6,737 bases of DNA from JBBDWZ01 sp050732575 (GTDB lineage Bacteria > Gemmatimonadota > Gemmatimonadetes > Longimicrobiales > RSA9). Shown here piece after piece: positions 5,610-6,737 of this stretch. The first letter of the stretch is position 1; every line of letters starts with the position of its first letter. The stretch is taken from positions 1-6,737 of the forward strand of contig JBOHRF010000284.1 of NCBI GenBank assembly GCA_050732575.1. The letters are read 5' to 3'. Both the position numbers and the translations under genes were made by a program. The notes below the pieces were generated by a model. It did not search any database and was not told the DNA's origin. It saw only the letters and a list, made by a program, of their open reading frames with translations.

Positions 5610-6575
5610 ATGAGGCGCTGCATCGCAGTTTTGCTGCTGGCGGTCGCACTCACCGGGTGTGCGGCTACTGACAGTCCGCCCAGCAGCAGCGAAGCGGTCC
5701 TGATTGGAGCGCGCGACCAGGTAGCGCAGCGCATGAATGACTATAGCGCAGCCCTGCGCAGTGGTGACATTGCCAACATTTTGAGCTTCTGGGCGCCCGA
5801 TGCCATGGTGCAGGAGCCCGAAATGGAGACGAGCAGCACCGAGCTCACGCAGTTGGCGCAGGAATTCTTCCCGGCCAACCAGATTGCAGCCTTCGCGGCC
5901 ACGACCAGTGAAATCGCTGCCCACGATGACGGCACCACCGTCTATCAATGGGGCAACTACACGGAAAGCATTCAGCCCAGGGACAGCGCCGTTGCACCGA
6001 GCATGCGCCACAGCAATTTCGTGGCGCGCTGGGTGAAAACAGATGGCACGTGGCGCATCCACCGCCTCACGTCCGTAGCCATGCCGCGTGAAGCTGCGCC
6101 GCCAGCCGCGGCCGCCAAGTCAGCCGATCGACCGATTGGTTCCCTGGACGATCGACTGGCCGCCATGCAGATCGAGGAGCGGATGGTCGAGTTCGCTAAC
6201 GCGGTGCGCGCCAATGACAGCGCCGCCCTACTGGCCCTCTGGACTGATGATGCGCAGCACATCGAATCCGAGCTGCACATCGTGGGCAAACCCGCCATCG
6301 CGGCCCTGGTCAATGAGGTGCTGGTGACGCAGCGCGTCACCAGCGTCGAGATGGCCAGTCGCGAAATATTCGTGCACGATCATGGCAGCGTGGCTTATCA
6401 ATACGGCACCATCAGCAAGACCATGGCCGCAAAAGATGAAAACGCACCGGCCACTACAACGCACTGTAACTTTATGGCACGGTGGCGGCGCGGATCCGAT
6501 GGCTTATGGCGCATCGATGGTTACATGTCCATTCCCCAGCCTCCCAAGTCTGCCGATCCTGCGCCTATTCGCTGA
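5610..6575 (+). CDS. Lipoprotein with two tandem SnoaL/DUF4440-like (NTF2-fold) domains
   Basis: Predicted 321-residue exported lipoprotein. Residues 1-16 are a signal peptide ending in the lipobox LTGC, so Cys17 should be lipidated. Two similar halves follow. Domain 1 (about 29-156) and domain 2 (about 179-308) share a helix-rich start (RMNDYSAALRSGD / RMVEFANAVRAND), a FW/LW-x-DDA-type segment, a YQWG/YQYG strand, and a closing NF(V/M)ARW...WRI strand pair (137-150 and 287-302). This pattern is typical of SnoaL-like/DUF4440 NTF2-fold domains, which are often small-molecule binding or enzymatic and commonly about 120-140 residues. The tandem form points to an internal duplication and could make an intramolecular version of the usual dimer. 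The domains are joined by an Ala/Pro-rich linker (157-178). No catalytic residues can be assigned. Ligand and role unknown. Confidence 0.85.
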   Translation: MRRCIAVLLLAVALTGCAATDSPPSSSEAVLIGARDQVAQRMNDYSAALRSGDIANILSFWAPDAMVQEPEMETSSTELTQLAQEFFPANQIAAFAATTSEIAAHDDGTTVYQWGNYTESIQPRDSAVAPSMRHSNFVARWVKTDGTWRIHRLTSVAMPREAAPPAAAAKSADRPIGSLDDRLAAMQIEERMVEFANAVRANDSAALLALWTDDAQHIESELHIVGKPAIAALVNEVLVTQRVTSVEMASREIFVHDHGSVAYQYGTISKTMAAKDENAPATTTHCNFMARWRRGSDGLWRIDGYMSIPQPPKSADPAPIR

Positions 6576-6616
6576 GCCCGCGCAGCCAACATTTTCAGCG
6601 CCAGTTGCGCACCCCC

Positions 6617-6635
6617 CGGGCGGTTTGGCCCGTTT
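6617..6635 (+). terminator. Weak terminator-like hairpin after the lipoprotein gene
   Basis: CGGGC (6617-6621) and GCCCG (6628-6632) can form a 5-bp GC stem with a 6-nt loop, followed by only three T residues. It lies about 40 nt past the stop codon, in the right place, but the stem and T-tract are short. Confidence 0.3.
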
Positions 6636-6667
6636 CCCTGCTTAACCGGCATTCCCCATGCATACCA

Positions 6668-6685
6668 TTGAGTGATTGTACTCAA
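6668..6685. promoter_or_regulatory. Inverted repeat TTGAGT-N6-ACTCAA, candidate operator
   Basis: A perfect 6-bp inverted repeat with a 6-nt spacer (GATTGT) ends 14 nt before the next start codon and just ahead of its ribosome binding site. It is an A/T-rich island in GC-rich DNA. Placement fits a repressor operator over a transcription start, or a leader hairpin. The regulator family cannot be named with confidence. Confidence 0.4.
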
Positions 6686-6688
6686 CCC

Positions 6689-6692
6689 GGAG
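6689..6692 (+). promoter_or_regulatory. Shine-Dalgarno site GGAG of the gene at the window edge
   Basis: GGAG lies 7 nt before the ATG at 6700 and supports that ATG as a true start, though only 12 full codons of the gene are in view. Confidence 0.5.
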
Positions 6693-6699
6693 CAACCGC

Positions 6700-6737
6700 A
6701 TGATCCGAATGCCGCGATTCCTGTTGGCCGCCACCGT
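6700..6737 (+). CDS. Start of a gene cut by the window edge, probably exported or membrane protein
   Basis: The frame reads MIRMPRFLLAAT and then runs off the window. Two Arg followed by a hydrophobic stretch suggest the beginning of a signal peptide or first membrane segment. A GGAG site and an upstream inverted repeat support it as a real gene. The family cannot be identified from 12 residues. An internal ATG at 6709 is an alternative start. Confidence 0.5.
   Translation, partial: MIRMPRFLLAAT

Noticed and set aside
5343..6062. Minus-strand open frame of 239 codons overlapping the lipoprotein and reductase genes
   Set aside because: It is antisense to the lipoprotein and overlaps the reductase start in another frame, with no domain or export signal.

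Overview
The window reads as chromosomal DNA from a GC-rich, Gram-negative-type bacterium. The mix of a large secreted Asp-box (sortilin/VPS10-like) beta-propeller protein, an exported M16 zinc protease, an NTF2-like lipoprotein and short GC-rich 9-bp intergenic arrays suggests Gemmatimonadota, or less likely Acidobacteriota. That placement is inference from gene style; there is no rRNA or marker gene to confirm it.

Layout: (1) 39-2699, minus, a secreted beta-propeller protein with Gly-rich tracts near its C-terminus. (2) 2700-2984, a divergent intergenic region with two inverted repeats but no clear promoter. (3) 2985-4370, plus, an exported M16 metalloprotease with intact zinc ligands. (4) 4371-4678, a convergent intergenic region largely made of two 9-bp tandem arrays in opposite orientation. 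(5) 4679-5503, minus, an aldo/keto reductase with a complete catalytic tetrad. (6) 5504-5609, a short divergent spacer with a direct repeat. (7) 5610-6575, plus, a lipoprotein with two tandem SnoaL/DUF4440-like domains. (8) 6576-6699, a spacer with a weak terminator-like hairpin and a perfect 6-6-6 inverted repeat. (9) from 6700, the start of another gene, cut by the window edge.

The genes alternate in direction, so no multigene operon is visible apart from a possible ATGA-coupled reading frame behind the protease. Three of the four complete genes encode exported proteins (propeller, protease, lipoprotein), while the reductase is cytoplasmic. Nothing links them into one pathway.

The most unusual part is 4371-4683. 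Each of the two convergent genes runs at its stop codon into a 9-bp array of the form GGGCGTGNC, read in its own direction. The two consensus units differ at one base. As a result the arrays are near-complementary, and RNA read rightward from the protease gene could fold into a long hairpin with one U-U mismatch per 9-bp unit. No defence system, CRISPR, transposon or RNA gene was recognised.
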